A stretch of 64,000 nt of DNA, taken from contig MNCI01002682.1 of assembly GCA_015680685.1 (NCBI GenBank), positions 62,352 through 126,351 on the forward strand, written 5' to 3'. Positions 46,541 through 58,050 of the stretch are shown here, piece by piece. This DNA is from Gnetum montanum (Eukaryota > Streptophyta > Gnetopsida > Gnetales > Gnetaceae). Below the pieces are notes generated by a model. The model was not told the origin of the DNA, ran no database searches, and saw only the letters and a program-made list of their open reading frames with translations. The position numbers and the translations under genes were made by a program. Positions within the stretch are counted from its first letter, which is position 1. Every line of letters starts with the position of its first letter.

Positions 46541-48311
46541 TCATACCTTCGTGAGTACAATCCCAAAAATCCCCTTCTCAAACTAATGCAGGATCAATTT
46601 TTTGACCTCAAGTAATTGGGATGCCATAAGTTATACTAGCTTCCACGGCCATCCACTACATACCACAAGTACAAACCCATGGAGCACCTCTGATTACTTC
46701 AGCCCAACATGTTCAGGGTGTCACCTCACAACCTATGGTTGGGCAGTGGGTTGCACCAACTGTCCAGCAACACCAACCTACTCACTATAGCATATCACAC
46801 CTTGCAATCCCATCTTTTAATGTTGCTCCACCACAACAACTAACAATCCAACAGCCTCCCTTTCCACAAACAATGCAACAGTTGAATTACTATCAATCAC
46901 AATCCACTCAACCCATCGGTTTGCCTACCTTCCAAGAGTGGGCAGACACAAAAAAATGATGCACTCATTAACTGAGGAGTTATAGCATCTTAAAACTGCA
47001 AACACTGAGGAAGTCAAGGTGCTGGACTTCTACCAAGATGACCCAATCCACCCTTCAGTTCCACCATTAACCTTGCCAAAGGGAATCTCATTACCTCAAC
47101 TAACCAAGTATAATGGAAAGGGAGATCCAAACACCCATCTGGTAACATTTATTTAAGCATTTGTTAAATCAAAACTTTATTATTTGAGCGCTTGTACTTT
47201 GAGTCAAGCATTCGCACAAATTAAGAACATAGAAGAGGTGATGCAATCAAGTAATGACCCAGCTTACTTAGCCTTTAAGAGCTAACATATGAGGAAAGAT
47301 AAGGATAAATCCAAAACGATGGTAGCGGCGGTGGCCGAGACAACCTGACCAAACAATTTAGGACAAAGAGGAAAACAACCCACTACTCCAACCAGTCATG
47401 AAAGAACCACATCTACACCTACACCTGAATCTTCCTCAATAAAAATCACAAACACGGGTCACACTCGTACATTTGAACGAAAAGATCCTACTCAATACAC
47501 ACCCTTGCCTATGAAGCCTTCACAATTGTTAGATCAACTTCTAAAGTTCGGGTTAATCCAACACAAACAAATGTCCCCCGTGGCATCCCAAAAACATGAT
47601 CGATTCTGTGAGTTGGCTAAAAACCCAACTTTAGCAATAGCTAATGAACCCCCTATTCCAAGAGGCTTTAGGTTGGATAGGTTTTACGAATATCATCAAT
47701 GGTGTGGGCACGGAATTGCCTACTGTTTCACCTAAAAACAAGAAATACAGTGCATGATTGACAAGGGTGAAATAGTATTTGACGAGGCAAACTTGGTAAA
47801 GCCTCAAAACCAACCCACGGGGGTCTACAAGGATCCTCTCAATACTAATGATGCACCATACGTGATCAACACTATCCATGTGGAGAATGGATAAGGCGTC
47901 CCTCAAAAACCTTTTGTAATTTGCAGGTCTTCTAAAACTACACCTACCCCAATGCCTTCCCAAATCCCTTTCATCATACGCACATTCCCTACACCACAAA
48001 ATCCATTCGTCATCCGTGTACCTCCCTCTGTTGCAATAGCAACCACACCATCAGAAAATCGATCCACTCCCTTCATGATCTGGATGCCAAAACACCCTAA
48101 CATGCAACTCCCTACCATTCCCCCACGACCCCTACGAGAATGCCTTGCTGACAAGCTGACAAGAGAGCTTCTGGAAAGAGAACATCATGAGTACAAATTA
48201 GGACCACCGAAGCCCATACCGCTAAATGCTATTCCTATGGTTCCGCCCACCAGTGAGTCTAGCACAAGTCATGAAGACAAGAATACTGGTACTCCCAGTG
48301 TCCCAAACTAG
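46541..48311 (+). pseudogene. Tat-like gag (broken)
   Basis: Pieces in one general direction: a Gln/Pro-rich N-terminal stretch (46,735-46,959), then PKGISLPQLTKYNGKGDPNT near 47,080, the typical entry to a retrotransposon gag domain, AFAQIKNIEEVMQSSNDPAY near 47,210, and a zinc knuckle YEYHQWCGHGIAYC near 47,680-47,725 whose first Cys is replaced by Tyr. The tail at 47,952-48,311 is Pro-rich. At least five stops interrupt it. Confidence 0.75.
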
Positions 48312-48619
48312 TTGCTAACATAAAAATCCCTCCACAAGAGATATGAATGCTAGGTCAAATGGACGAAGTCTCCACAGACAAAAGAATTCCAAGTGGTAAG
48401 GATTTAGCAAGTGCATTGACCCAAGTCACATAGGCTTTGAAACAAAAGAACACCTACTTAAGCCTGTATGATCTAGTAATGACTTCATTGGTACATCGAG
48501 AAGCTCTCGTGCGTATGTTGACTTTAATTCCTATTAGTGAGGACCTTCCCACGGATGAGCCGTCCATTTATGCGGTACTGTCCCCATAACCTCAAGAATC
48601 AAGGTCCACATCCCTAGAA

Positions 48620-49156
48620 TTTCGTGCCAATGACATTAAGAGAGATGAGAAAACAGGAGAGGTCACTACAGCCCCTATGTTCATAATAATACAAGTCAAC
48701 CACTTCAAGATATGTAGGGTGCATGTTGATGACAGTGCAGCAACAAACGTAATACCCTTTCCTGTAATCGAAAAACTGGGTCTTATAGAGAAAATACGAC
48801 CCACAACAACATCTTTTTAAAAATCCTTCAATGGTTCCCATGTCATGGTAAAAGGCATGTTTACCTTGGATTTTGTAGCAAGGGACTAGTTCCCCACATC
48901 GGTTGAATTCGTAGTGGTTGATGAAATGCCAGGGTTCAATCTAATTCTAGGACGACCTTGGCTAGATCAACTTAGAGCCATATCCTCACCAATCCATCAA
49001 GAAATCCACCTACCTTATGAGGGCAGTGAAGTTGTCATACACGGGGACACGACAACATCACTCACTTCCATGCACCCAGGAATGGATCAAGGATCAGAGG
49101 TTGAGTTCTCTGATCCTAAACAAGAAACCATGAGCACACTTCAAGACATGAAGTAA
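48620..49156 (+). pseudogene. Tat-like protease
   Basis: HVDDSAATNVIP at about 48,724-48,760 stands where retropepsins have a VDxGSSAxxL catalytic box, so the D-S/T-G triad is altered. FVVVDEMPGFNLILGRPWLD near 48,912-48,970 is the conserved second half. A TAA near 48,820 and TAG near 48,888 break it. Confidence 0.75.
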
Positions 49157-49364
49157 CCATTAACTCGTGATCCTACTAAAACTAAGGAAGCACTGGACGA
49201 CATCAACATAGGAGCCATTCCCATTGACGTCTCTTGGTCAGAACTACCTTTTAGCATCTCCAGTGAAGGGGAAGGGAAGTATAAGATCATACCTACATGT
49301 CCTACCCCTCACATCAAAGCACGAAAAATAAAAAGATGACTCAATAGCTAGAGCAAACTTCACT

Positions 49365-49640
49365 AGCGTTCGGAATGACATTAAACTACCAACCGTCTAG
49401 TATGACGTTAAACTGCTAGCGAATGTCTGCAATGACATTAAACTAGCCACGATCAGAAATGGCCAGTTTCTTTTGAGTTCCCCAAAACTGTTATCGCTTT
49501 TGGCCCACTATGGCCTAAAACTAGTAATCCCTCATTCTTTTCTTTCAACACAAATACAAGTCCACCATGACTTTAAACTGATGTGCACAGCCCGAAATGG
49601 CCTTAAACTAGAGCTTAGTAAGTCGCAAGTTTACAAACTT
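49365..49640. repeat. Array A of a short repeat, core ATGACNNTAAACTA
   Basis: Six imperfect units such as AATGACATTAAACTACCAAC, TATGACGTTAAACTGC, AATGACATTAAACTAGCCAC, TATGGCCTAAAACTAGTAAT, CATGACTTTAAACTGATG and AATGGCCTTAAACTAGAGC, spaced about 30-70 bases, just after protease. The same unit forms arrays at 55,728-55,800 and 59,370-59,720. Confidence 0.8.
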
Positions 49641-49699
49641 TCATTACGTTATGTCAAATTTTCATTTACATGTCATAAGTTATAATTTCAATTAGTGCA

Positions 49700-50095
49700 T
49701 TCTTGTTACTTTTTCCTTTTACAAATATTTGCCTTACGTTTCGTTCTACATTTTGAAATCTCATTTTACGTTCAGCTACATGCATATGTTCACAATATAC
49801 CTAAGAAAACAAGAAAAACAACGAAAAAAAATAAAATGAGAAAACATATAAAAATAAATAAATCTTGAACGCCAATATGGTAATAGAATTCCAACACATT
49901 ATGCCATGATTAGATCCATATCATTATATCTATCCATCATATATTTCCATTAAACATCCAAAAATCCAAAACATTTAATAACTAAAGCCGGATTAACAGT
50001 TAGCTCATGCATTAGTACTAGGAGGCGGGCTGGCCTCCAAAATCCTCCTCACCATTCACTCTCGCTCCACTGGGGCTAGCCTCATCATTACTAGG
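49700..50095. other. Noncoding stretch after the antisense frames
   Basis: AT-rich, then a GC-richer part near 50,010-50,100 (minus strand reads GGACCTAGTAATGATGAGGC). It may be 3' UTR of the antisense gene. If Ogre-type splicing occurs, the donor could lie upstream near the protease end. Confidence 0.3.
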
Positions 50096-51276
50096 TCCCT
50101 ATAATAGAACAAAAAAGAAAAAATAGGTAAGCATAACAAAACAACTCATAAATACAAAACTCGAAAGAAAAAGTAACACTAACACTAAAAACAACAAAAC
50201 CATACAAAAGTAAGCACCATAATAAAATACTCACAGGAGAAGAAGGCCTTAGGCTAGCTTCCAAGCGCCGTAGAATCTCCTCCTTGGGCACATTTGCCAA
50301 ATCCTCCTCTAGGCCAAGATCAATACCAACCAAGGTTTTACCCTTGTCCACTGAGGTCCAGGTAGGGTGCTCAAGAGAGAACATGCTTATCGAAGCCTCC
50401 CCGGAGGCGGTGGTAATGGTTCTCTCAGGAGATCCCTCTACTTTAGTGCACTTGACGAACCTATTGTAAGCAAGACGCAAGGCTAGTCCATCAATAAAAA
50501 TTTCCATCTGGCGATGTTCAACTGATTCCTCCTTTAACCACTTCTTGTACTGGTGCTTGTGATCCTTTTGATCTTGACCCCACTTCCGTACTTTAGTAGC
50601 AAAGGATTTCCAATCATGACATTTCCTGTTTAGCAAATCCATATGTGCCCTTTGTTCTGCTAAATAGTGTGTCACCTGTACTTTGCTGTTCAAAACTGTC
50701 CAGTAATGTGCATAGGTGATCCCAGATGTGCGCCAAGTACTATCACTAGACAGCCTAGTAGTAGCAAAATCATAACGGGATTGAAGGTCCCTCTTCTCCT
50801 CTTGCTCCTTGGCAATGTTTCCTTCAATGAGTGCACCTCATCCCATAGGTACTCAACTGAATGCCTACAAGTCCAAAGCGACTTAGCGTTTTGTATGACA
50901 CAACCGGAAACTGCGTCGTAAACCTTTCTAGGGACTTGTTCAATATTCCTTGGCAATTCAAGGAGGGCATTAATATGAGTAGCCTCAGAAGGATCCCATT
51001 GAAGTTTGGCGCCTGCAAGTATGAGTACCGCACACATGAATCAGCTGTAATTAACAATGAACACAAAGAAACACAATAAACGCAGACACTTAGCATAATA
51101 CATAATGTATACATACCTAGTTCTGGATGAGCTTGTTCTAGGCAAGTGACTTTATCATTAACGATGCTCGTGACAAAGTCCATTTTGTTGGGCATTTTAG
51201 GCCATGGCCTCAGCTGGTCAGTAGTTATTGGATAAGCATGGGAAGTCACCTCAACTGAGGCCTGTGCCCCTGACAC
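50091..51276 (-). CDS. Antisense gene, C-terminal region (exons in two or three blocks)
   Basis: The minus frame 50,693-50,091 is open for 200 codons with a charged, helical stretch (KSFATKVRKWGQDQKDHKH, KWLKEESVEHRQMEIFIDGL) and LVGIDLGLEEDLANVPKEEI. The frames 51,276-50,824 and 51,037-50,690 contribute QLRPWPKMPNKMDFVTSIVN, CLEQAHPELG and LQWDPSEATHINALLELPRN. A plausible intron boundary (minus-strand GTATGTATAC after HPELG) lies near 51,120. I do not recognise a domain. These frames run against the element's own genes and are less broken than them. Confidence 0.45.
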
Positions 51277-51386
51277 CTTTGCCCAGGATGTATGTGCCTC
51301 AGAAACCTCAGCATCTACCTATGGTGCTAGAAATAATCAAGATAATCAAAAACAACACATAAAAGTTAAAGGGTACAAAATATGGA

Positions 51387-52022
51387 TCAAGCTAAAAGGA
51401 ACATACCAAAAAGCCCTTTGCTGGTTAGTTTGGGATGATCACCAAGGTGCAAGGACCCATCGAGAAAACCATTGAATACACCCCTCTCATTGCTTGAATG
51501 CCTAAGTTCATCCAAAGCCTCAATGAGCTTTGATCCCATGATGCTTGTTACATTTTCTTCTTGCGAGACAGGGGGTTTCTTGATTGCTTCTTCCCCCTCT
51601 TTTTCTTCTTCTTTTGGCCCTGTAATGATCACTTTTGGTTCAACCATCGGGGCCAAGGCTTCTCTTTCCCTCTCAAGGCTTTTCTTCGATAATACCAGTA
51701 TTTTGATGTTAGCATGACATAGTACATACATTTAATAAACATATAAATTAAAATGAAAAAATAAAATATATAAAAATAAAATAAAATACTTACCATCCAT
51801 TGGCAATACAAAGTGAATCCTCTTCGCTCTTGGTGGTCTCACCTCAGGAGCAGGCTCCCTTGGGCATTTAGCTCTCTTCACCTTCGCCTTAGATCTCCCA
51901 ACAGTCTCATGAATTAGACATTCAGCTCTCCTAGGAGATGTATGCAGTCTAGGTGGTTCCAATCCCAAGCTATCATGGGAATGATGGGAACGACTAGCTG
52001 CACCCCCAGTAGTAATGGACAC
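51387..52022 (-). CDS. Antisense gene, middle low-complexity region
   Basis: The minus frame 52,022-51,796 is Ser/Arg/Pro-rich (GRSKAKVKRAKCPREPAPEV) and ends at a GTAAGT donor near 51,795. The frame starting near 51,690 is Glu/Lys-rich (GPKEEEKEGEEAIKKPPVSQ) and runs to about 51,410. This looks like a flexible, possibly nuclear linker. No known domain. Confidence 0.4.
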
Positions 52023-52097
52023 TGACTCATCAATGCCTTAAGGTGGGTCCTGAGATCTAGTAGTACTAAAAAAATGGTGAATCTAGGGGCGAGATAG

Positions 52098-52883
52098 CTA
52101 TGAGTGATCCCTCAATATATAACGGCTATCACCATAAAGTACTAAAAACTCAACAAATCTACGTAGGTAACCTGCGAAGAAGGCAAATGTGAAATGGGAC
52201 TTGGTGCTAGTGTTCGAGCGTAATCTAACGATCTCTTCACGAAAGCCAGACCCAATAAATTGTGTCCAATTATAACACATGCCTATCTCTAGGACTGCAC
52301 GTATGGTACGTGCAAACTCAATCCCAAGGTTTCTTCCTTGAGAAAGAGATTTAGGAAATGCTTATGCTTGAAAGAGAGGGTACAAGAAGTTCACCTCCAT
52401 TGATTGAGTATCATCTTGCATGGCAAAAACTTTGGGACCCCAAGACACACCTAACCAATCTTCAAGCTCCTTTATGATTTGGCTTTCTTTAGTCACTTTA
52501 TCTACTGCCACTCTGGTGTCATCCATAGGCATGCCAAAGAGATTGGAAAGGAACTCAGCAGTCAGGTGAAAAGACACCTTGACTCCTCGAACCCGCGTAG
52601 TGAAATGAGAAGCATCATTGCTAAAATAATCAACAATGGTAACCATTTCAGTAGCCAAGATATTAGAAGTCAGAGCAGTGAACAAGTCCATCAAACCCGT
52701 ATGGGTAAGACGGCTGATGATTAACTCAGAAGCCTTCGTTTGCAACCATTTTTGTGATTGTTCTGTCTCTCCATACTTCATGAAAAGAGTGGCTTGAGTA
52801 CGCCTTGATACGAAAGTAACTTCATCATAAGAGATGACTGTTGTAGAAAAAACATAGAGCGAAATGTTAAAAACATAGTACAC
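52098..52883 (-). CDS. Antisense gene, central conserved-looking domain
   Basis: The minus frame 52,883-52,362 is open for 173 codons, with SYDEVTFVSRRTQATLFMKY, ASELIISRLTHTGLMDLF, VDYFSNDASHFTTRVRGVKV and LSNLFGMPMDD. The pattern of an RVRGVxVxF block followed by LxxLFGMP recalls the plant transposon/retroelement-associated domain that reads VRGVxVPF...INxLLGLP. 52,280-52,098 continues with GMCYNWTQFIGSGFREEIVR. The likeness is from memory, and a stop (TAA/TAG) near 52,362 lies between the two parts unless it is spliced out. Confidence 0.45.
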
Positions 52884-52921
52884 GATAATGCAACAAAGAG
52901 AAAATGTAGTCTAGAATGTGA

Positions 52922-53785
52922 TCATTTACCATCAGTAAATGGTGTAGGTGGATTAGGTACAAGATCAATTCTCTGAGGAAAAATTGGCCCATTGGAGGAC
53001 CAATCCTCATGCAACCAACCATGAACTTGAAAATGTTCAAAAGCCGTTGAGAATTGCCTATTGTAGTCAACAATAGCACCTCTTGTTTGGTCTAGTACCG
53101 TAGCATGAAGAGTGGGGTCCACCATGAATGCCTCCAATGCTGTGCATGCTAAGGCAAGCCCACTGTCATCATCACGCATCACATTCTCATTGAAACAAGG
53201 CTTGCATAAAAGAATAATTTTTATGCATAGACAACGATATAATTTTAGAAGAATTGAAAATCAAGCAAAGCACAAAAGAGCATACCTGTCCACTTTATAC
53301 ACTGTCCTAGGTGGGTTTTGGAACAACGTGTGAACATGAAAAGCTAGAAAAAGTGTGTTATTGCTGCTATAATGGCTACAGATAGGCAGTTCCCATACAT
53401 GAGTCAAAGGATGAGTAGACCTAGGACCCTTAGGAGGGCCTCCCTCAATTGTAAAAAATCCCTCGTCTATGTTAGTAATGAAGGCAAGCATGTCTTGTGT
53501 AGATCCAGGCAACATTGTTTCAACCATATCACGGGCCAATTGTTCACTTAAATGAGACCATATAACTACGCTGAAACTTTGTAAAATGAATGACAAAAAT
53601 GCACCAACACTAGGATGGAACCATATCACATGAGGCCCAATATGCATGTCATAAGGAGGTATGTCTGGTCCAAAGGGTCCAAACCAAGCAAGCACACCAA
53701 CGAGCTCAACCACAAGGAGGGAAGGTTTAGGTCCCCTGCATATAGCCAAAACTTTAGATAAGTAAAGGGTTTGAGTGCTCAACAT
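52922..53785 (-). pseudogene. Antisense gene, N-terminal FCP1/NIF-like HAD domain, catalytically dead
   Basis: Two open blocks (53,785-53,284 and about 53,200-52,933). The order matches plant NLI-interacting-factor/FCP1-type phosphatases: KPSLLVVELVGVLA where LLVLDLNGLL is usual, HPSVGAFLSFILQSFSVVIW where RPxxxxFLxFxFxxFxVGIW is usual, HPLTHVWE near the KxLxxIWE block, NNTLFLAFHVHTLFQNPPRT where SNTLLxDDSPxKAxxNPPHT is usual, and DDDSGLALACTALEAF near DNxLGPxGxLxxYLE. Motif I aspartates and the DD of motif IV are missing, so no phosphatase activity is expected. Donor candidates are GTATGC near 53,284 or GTGTAT slightly upstream; exact splicing is unproven. The identification is pattern-based inference. 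Confidence 0.5.
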
Positions 53786-53789
53786 AACA

Positions 53790-55727
53790 TGTAACTACAT
53801 AAACCAAACACATATATAATATTTAATATATAGTTCTACCCATGGGACAAGGACACGAATATTTATTTGGTGTATTCAATGCTTACTAGGGTACATCGAA
53901 ATCTCTTACACAAGTAACATAAAATGAACACGCAAGTATAAAACCATGAACATTCATAGATTCGACATAAACATAGAAACGTGGAAACATATTTAAAATC
54001 ATCTATCCAAACAAGAAAACAATAAACAGTGTATACATAAGCTCCAACAAAAAGTAAAGATTTCAGCAAACAATTCACACCTTTGCATTTTTACACAGGC
54101 TAGGCACGCTCACATTACCAGCAAATACACCAAGCTTTGACACATAAAACTCACTAAAAATCAATTGCTGCTTTCTCTTAAACGTAAAAGACCTAGCTCA
54201 CCTCACGGCAGACACTGAACTTCAAAGCTCTCCCCATGGTCGATTGATTTTCCTGACACTCAAAACTTGGCAAAAACTAGGATCGTTGTGGCCCGTATAT
54301 AGGACAGTCAAAGAAAAATTGATAACAAAAAAAAAAAGAGAAGAAGAGGAAGCTCGACGAAAGAAAACGCCGCATATGAGAAGCCCACGTTGTGTGCTCA
54401 CGTTGTGTGCTCACGTTGGGCGTACCCTGCAACAATACGCCCTGGAACATGCCTTGGGAAACTCATGCCCTAGAGCTCACACTGGGCGTGCCCTAGTCGG
54501 GAAAACACAGACTTTCATTAGCCCCTGTGGTTGCATGTAGTGCGCGTTGGCAATGAGTTCATCGTGGTATTTGCCCTCAACGCAAGATATTTTCGCAAGT
54601 GCAACATTCAAGCAGTTGCAGCAAGATCACAAAAGCAAGGCTCTTAAGCAGCTGAGTTGAAGTAAACTGACCAGAAATTACAGATTGATCGAGAAAATAT
54701 CAAATTGCTGCCATCAGAACAATGGCTGTGAACGATTCCCCCTAAGCTAACTCATGTTGTGATCTTCCCTGGGCACTCATGCCTTGGAAACTCATGCCCT
54801 GGAACTCACGCTAGAGCCTTCCCTGGCACTCACGCTACACCTACCCTGGTTTGAAAAATGAAAAAGAAACCTAACTCGCCCTAATTTGACCATGCACGCC
54901 TGAAAGATGACAAAAATACAGCAAGGCATAAACCCCAGTACAAGCCCTGATGTCCCAAAACACGGTAGAAAAACCCAAAATCGCACTAAGAAAACAACAT
55001 AAAATGATGTCCATGAGAGACCATGTTGCCCTAGCTAACACTATGCACAAAATACTGGAAAGAAACAAGAAGAAATGGACCTACGTAGAGCTCCATCCCA
55101 TGCTGGAATTCTGGCTTGAGGGAGATGCTGAAGTAGCTCTTCACTCTCCTCCACGAACGCCAGATTTGCTTGCCTCTTCTCTTTGCCTCAGCTTGCTTTT
55201 GCTTTGCTCTTCATTACTGGTCCTATAACTTATGCTGCAACTCATGCCAACGCTCATGCTACACTCTCTAGCTTTCTCACGCTACAATCCAAATTCCCAA
55301 GAGCTCACGCTAGCATAAATGACACCCCTTTACCTCAAAATCGCCTTTTTAACTCCCATCTTCATTTCCATTTTGTTTATTTATTTTATTTAGTAATTTA
55401 TCATGTTTCAGGATTAACTTTTCCTTTCATATTATTATTTACATCATCTTTATTTCATTCTTACATAGTATTCCTCATTATTTCATTCTTTGGAGATAAA
55501 GTCAAAATGTTAAAGATGGCAAAAATAAAATAGAGGGGGGAAGAGAGAAAGGTTAAAATCAAAATGAAATGATGAAAAAAATATAGATATATATAAATAT
55601 ATAGAAAAATATATATAGTGGCATGCATAAAAATCCATAAGACTATAAAATCCCATAAACTTGTTGTTCGCATGAAACATAGAAATTAACAATATTCTGT
55701 ACACTCATTCATAACACTGAATATTAC
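53790..55727 (-). promoter_or_regulatory. Region upstream of the antisense frames
   Basis: If the antisense gene is real its promoter lies here. 54,370-54,860 and 55,225-55,310 are packed with CTCACGTTG/CTCATGCCCTGG/CTCACGCTA words shared with the element's LTRs. No TATA box can be assigned confidently. The plus frame 55,183-55,533 is T-rich and hydrophobic and looks accidental. Confidence 0.35.
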
Positions 55728-55800
55728 CAGCCCGGTATGGCCTAAAACTGCCATGTGGTCCAGGTATGACACTAAACTACCACTATGATCCTCAATTTAG
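55728..55800. repeat. Array B of the ATGACNNTAAACTA repeat
   Basis: Two units, TATGGCCTAAAACTGCCATG and TATGACACTAAACTACCAC, just upstream of the RT frame. Confidence 0.7.
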
Positions 55801-55905
55801 TTAGTACATATATTAATTACCTGATGCTCGTTTGCATTTAACAATTCCCTCGTCAAGCCAATGTCACTCACTTCGCTCCTAGTTTAAATTGGCAGGAGCG
55901 AGCAC

Positions 55906-57090
55906 ATGGCCACTAAGAATATCTTTTCAACATTGTCTCTCAGTGGACCACATGGAGAAGTAAAAAGAGTAATGAAGATAGAATCCTTGGATCTAGACCC
56001 ATATGCTTACACTAATTTAATGGCCTCCATTCAGGAAACGTCATATTGGTCTAAAAATGTGGCTAAGATTTTAGATCTAGAGGCCGATAATATTACTGAA
56101 GATCCTCTCATTGAAGTCCCCATTATTACATCCAATGATGAAACTAAAACATTGAAATTAAGTGCTCTACTAGACTCACAACTTGTCAGTGACATCACTC
56201 AAGTACTAAAAGATGATATAAAAATATTTGCATGGTCATATACCGACATGCCAGGGTTGGACCCTCGAATCGTCCAACATAACATTATCCTTGATGAAAA
56301 AGTCAAACCCGTGAAGCAAAAGGTATGAAAGGTTAGACCTAAAGTGGCATTAGCAGTCCGCAATGAAATCACAAAGCTCTACCAAGTCGGTTTCATCCGA
56401 GCCGTTGACTATTCCGATTAGGTATCAAACATTGTCGTAGTCCCTAAGAAGAACGGTAGTATACACATATGCATTGACTTTCATGATCTTAACATAGCCA
56501 CTATCAAGGATGACTTCCTGCTACCTAGTATCAATCAACTTATTGACACAACTGCTGGGCACACTCTATTATCCTTTATGGATGGATTTTCAGGATATAA
56601 TCAAATAAGAATCAACCTAGAACATCAACTCAGGACAACCTTTATGACACCTTGGGGCACATTCTGATATACAATGATGTCGTTTGGTCTTAAAAATGTA
56701 GGCGCTACATATCAACAAGCAATGACATATATATTTAGCGATTACATGCTCAATTTGCTCAATGATTATGTTGATGACATTGCGGTTAACTCCAAAACAA
56801 CCGAACAACATGCAAAAGATCTAGACTTAGTGCTTAAACGTTGTCTCAAACATGACCTCAGACTCAATCCAAAGAAGTGTGTCTTTGGTGTCAAAACAGG
56901 CAAATTGCTTGGCTTCATAATCTCTAACAAAGGGATACGAGTAGACCCTGATAAGGTTAAGGCAATAACTAACATGCAACCACCAAAAAACTTTACCAAA
57001 CTACGTGGTCTACAAGGTAGGTTACAATTCATTAGACACTTTATTGCAAATCTGACAGATAGGTTGAGACCCATGCAACACCTACTATGA
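55906..57090 (+). pseudogene. Tat-like reverse transcriptase (broken)
   Basis: An AG acceptor-like AAATTGGCAG lies shortly before the first frame (55,906-56,328: VKRVMKIESLDLDPYAY, FAWSYTDMPGLDPRIVQH). RT continues VALAVRNEITKLYQVGFIR, VVVPKKNGSIHICIDFHDLN, LLSFMDGFSGYNQIRINLE, MMSFGLKNVGATYQQAM and the catalytic YVDD in LLNDYVDDIAV (about 56,755-56,787), then KCVFGVKTGKLLGFIIS. Stops fall near 56,327, 56,420, 56,666 and 57,088. All catalytic-site residues of YVDD are kept despite the stops. Confidence 0.88.
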
Positions 57091-57590
57091 AAGAATGTGC
57101 ATTTCCAATGGACTCAACAATGCCAGGAAGCATTTGAGGACATAAAGCAAGAGTTGGCTCAAATCTCGACGGTTTATCCCCCACAAAGCGATAAACCCTT
57201 CTACATCTACCTTGCGACCTCCGATTCTTCCATTGCATCGATGCTTTGCGAAAAACATGAAGATGGAATCGAGATTCCTATATATTACTTAAGCCATGCT
57301 CTAATCACCTATGAAAAATGATACAATGACGTGGAGAGATCATGCCTTGACCTTGTGTTCTCCTTGAAGAAATGGTGGCATTATCTCTTCCGTAATCAAG
57401 TCTACATCATTTGCAAGAATAATGTGCTCCGTGCCATCAATAGCAACATCTACGAGTCAAGTAGGATAGCCAAATGGAAAGCAATGATTGCAAAGTTTGA
57501 CCTACACTATGTTGCTCAATCCTCCACAAAAGGTCAAGTAATTGTCACACAATTGACCGTCTCGCCAATGCATGATCAAGGAACGATTAA
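57091..57590 (+). pseudogene. First RNase H domain of the Tat-like element
   Basis: HFQWTQQCQEAFEDIKQEL, FYIYLATSDSSIASMLCEKH and IYYLSHALITYEK (stop at 57,319), then YNDVERSCLDLVFSLKKWWH and KWKAMIAKFDLHYV. This is the usual gypsy RNase H following RT; the first catalytic Asp position reads YLATSDSS, as in degenerate RNase H of dual-domain elements. Confidence 0.75.
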
Positions 57591-57639
57591 CCCTGAATTC
57601 CATGATGAGAATGTTAACAGTATAGACACCGTACCTGAT

Positions 57640-58050
57640 AACTATGAGGTGATCCTTTATTTTGATGGAGCTTCAACTTTCCAAGGAGGAAGTTTTGTGG
57701 CCATTTTAGCATACCCCTCTGGAGAAATTCGAACCTTCGCCTACTAATTGATCTTTCCTTGTACCAATAAAATGGCAGAATACGAAGGTCTTCTTAGAGG
57801 TCTTCAAGCAGCATTGACTTCGGGAATCGCACATCTTGTAGTTTGAGGCAATTCACAGTTAGTCATTAATCAAGTCACAGAAGTTTATGCATGCAAGGCT
57901 CTCCATTTGCAACCATATTGTGATTTGACCAAATATTTGCTGAAGCAATTAGTAGACGTGGATATACAACATGTCCCTAGAAGCGAAAATCCCGTTGCTG
58001 ATGCACTCGCTACATTAGCCCTAAACATGACACCTGAAATGTTCTATGTG
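57640..58050 (+). pseudogene. Second (archaeal-like) RNase H domain
   Basis: VILYFDGASTFQGGSFVAIL carries the DGA motif. KMAEYEGLLRGLQAALTSGI carries the catalytic Glu, GNSQLVINQVTEVYACKA stands where DSQLVxxQ is usual (Asp to Asn), and HVPRSENPVADALATLAL carries the final Asp. Stops near 57,747 and 57,844 break it. A second RNase H of this type is the mark of Tat elements. Confidence 0.8.

Noticed and set aside
55183-55533. 116-codon plus-strand frame with a hydrophobic, membrane-like end
   Set aside because: The hydrophobicity comes from a T-rich tract; no signal or family pattern, and it sits in the spacer of the Tat-like element.
56766-57074. 102-codon minus-strand frame
   Set aside because: Mirror of conserved RT sequence on the plus strand, which explains its openness.
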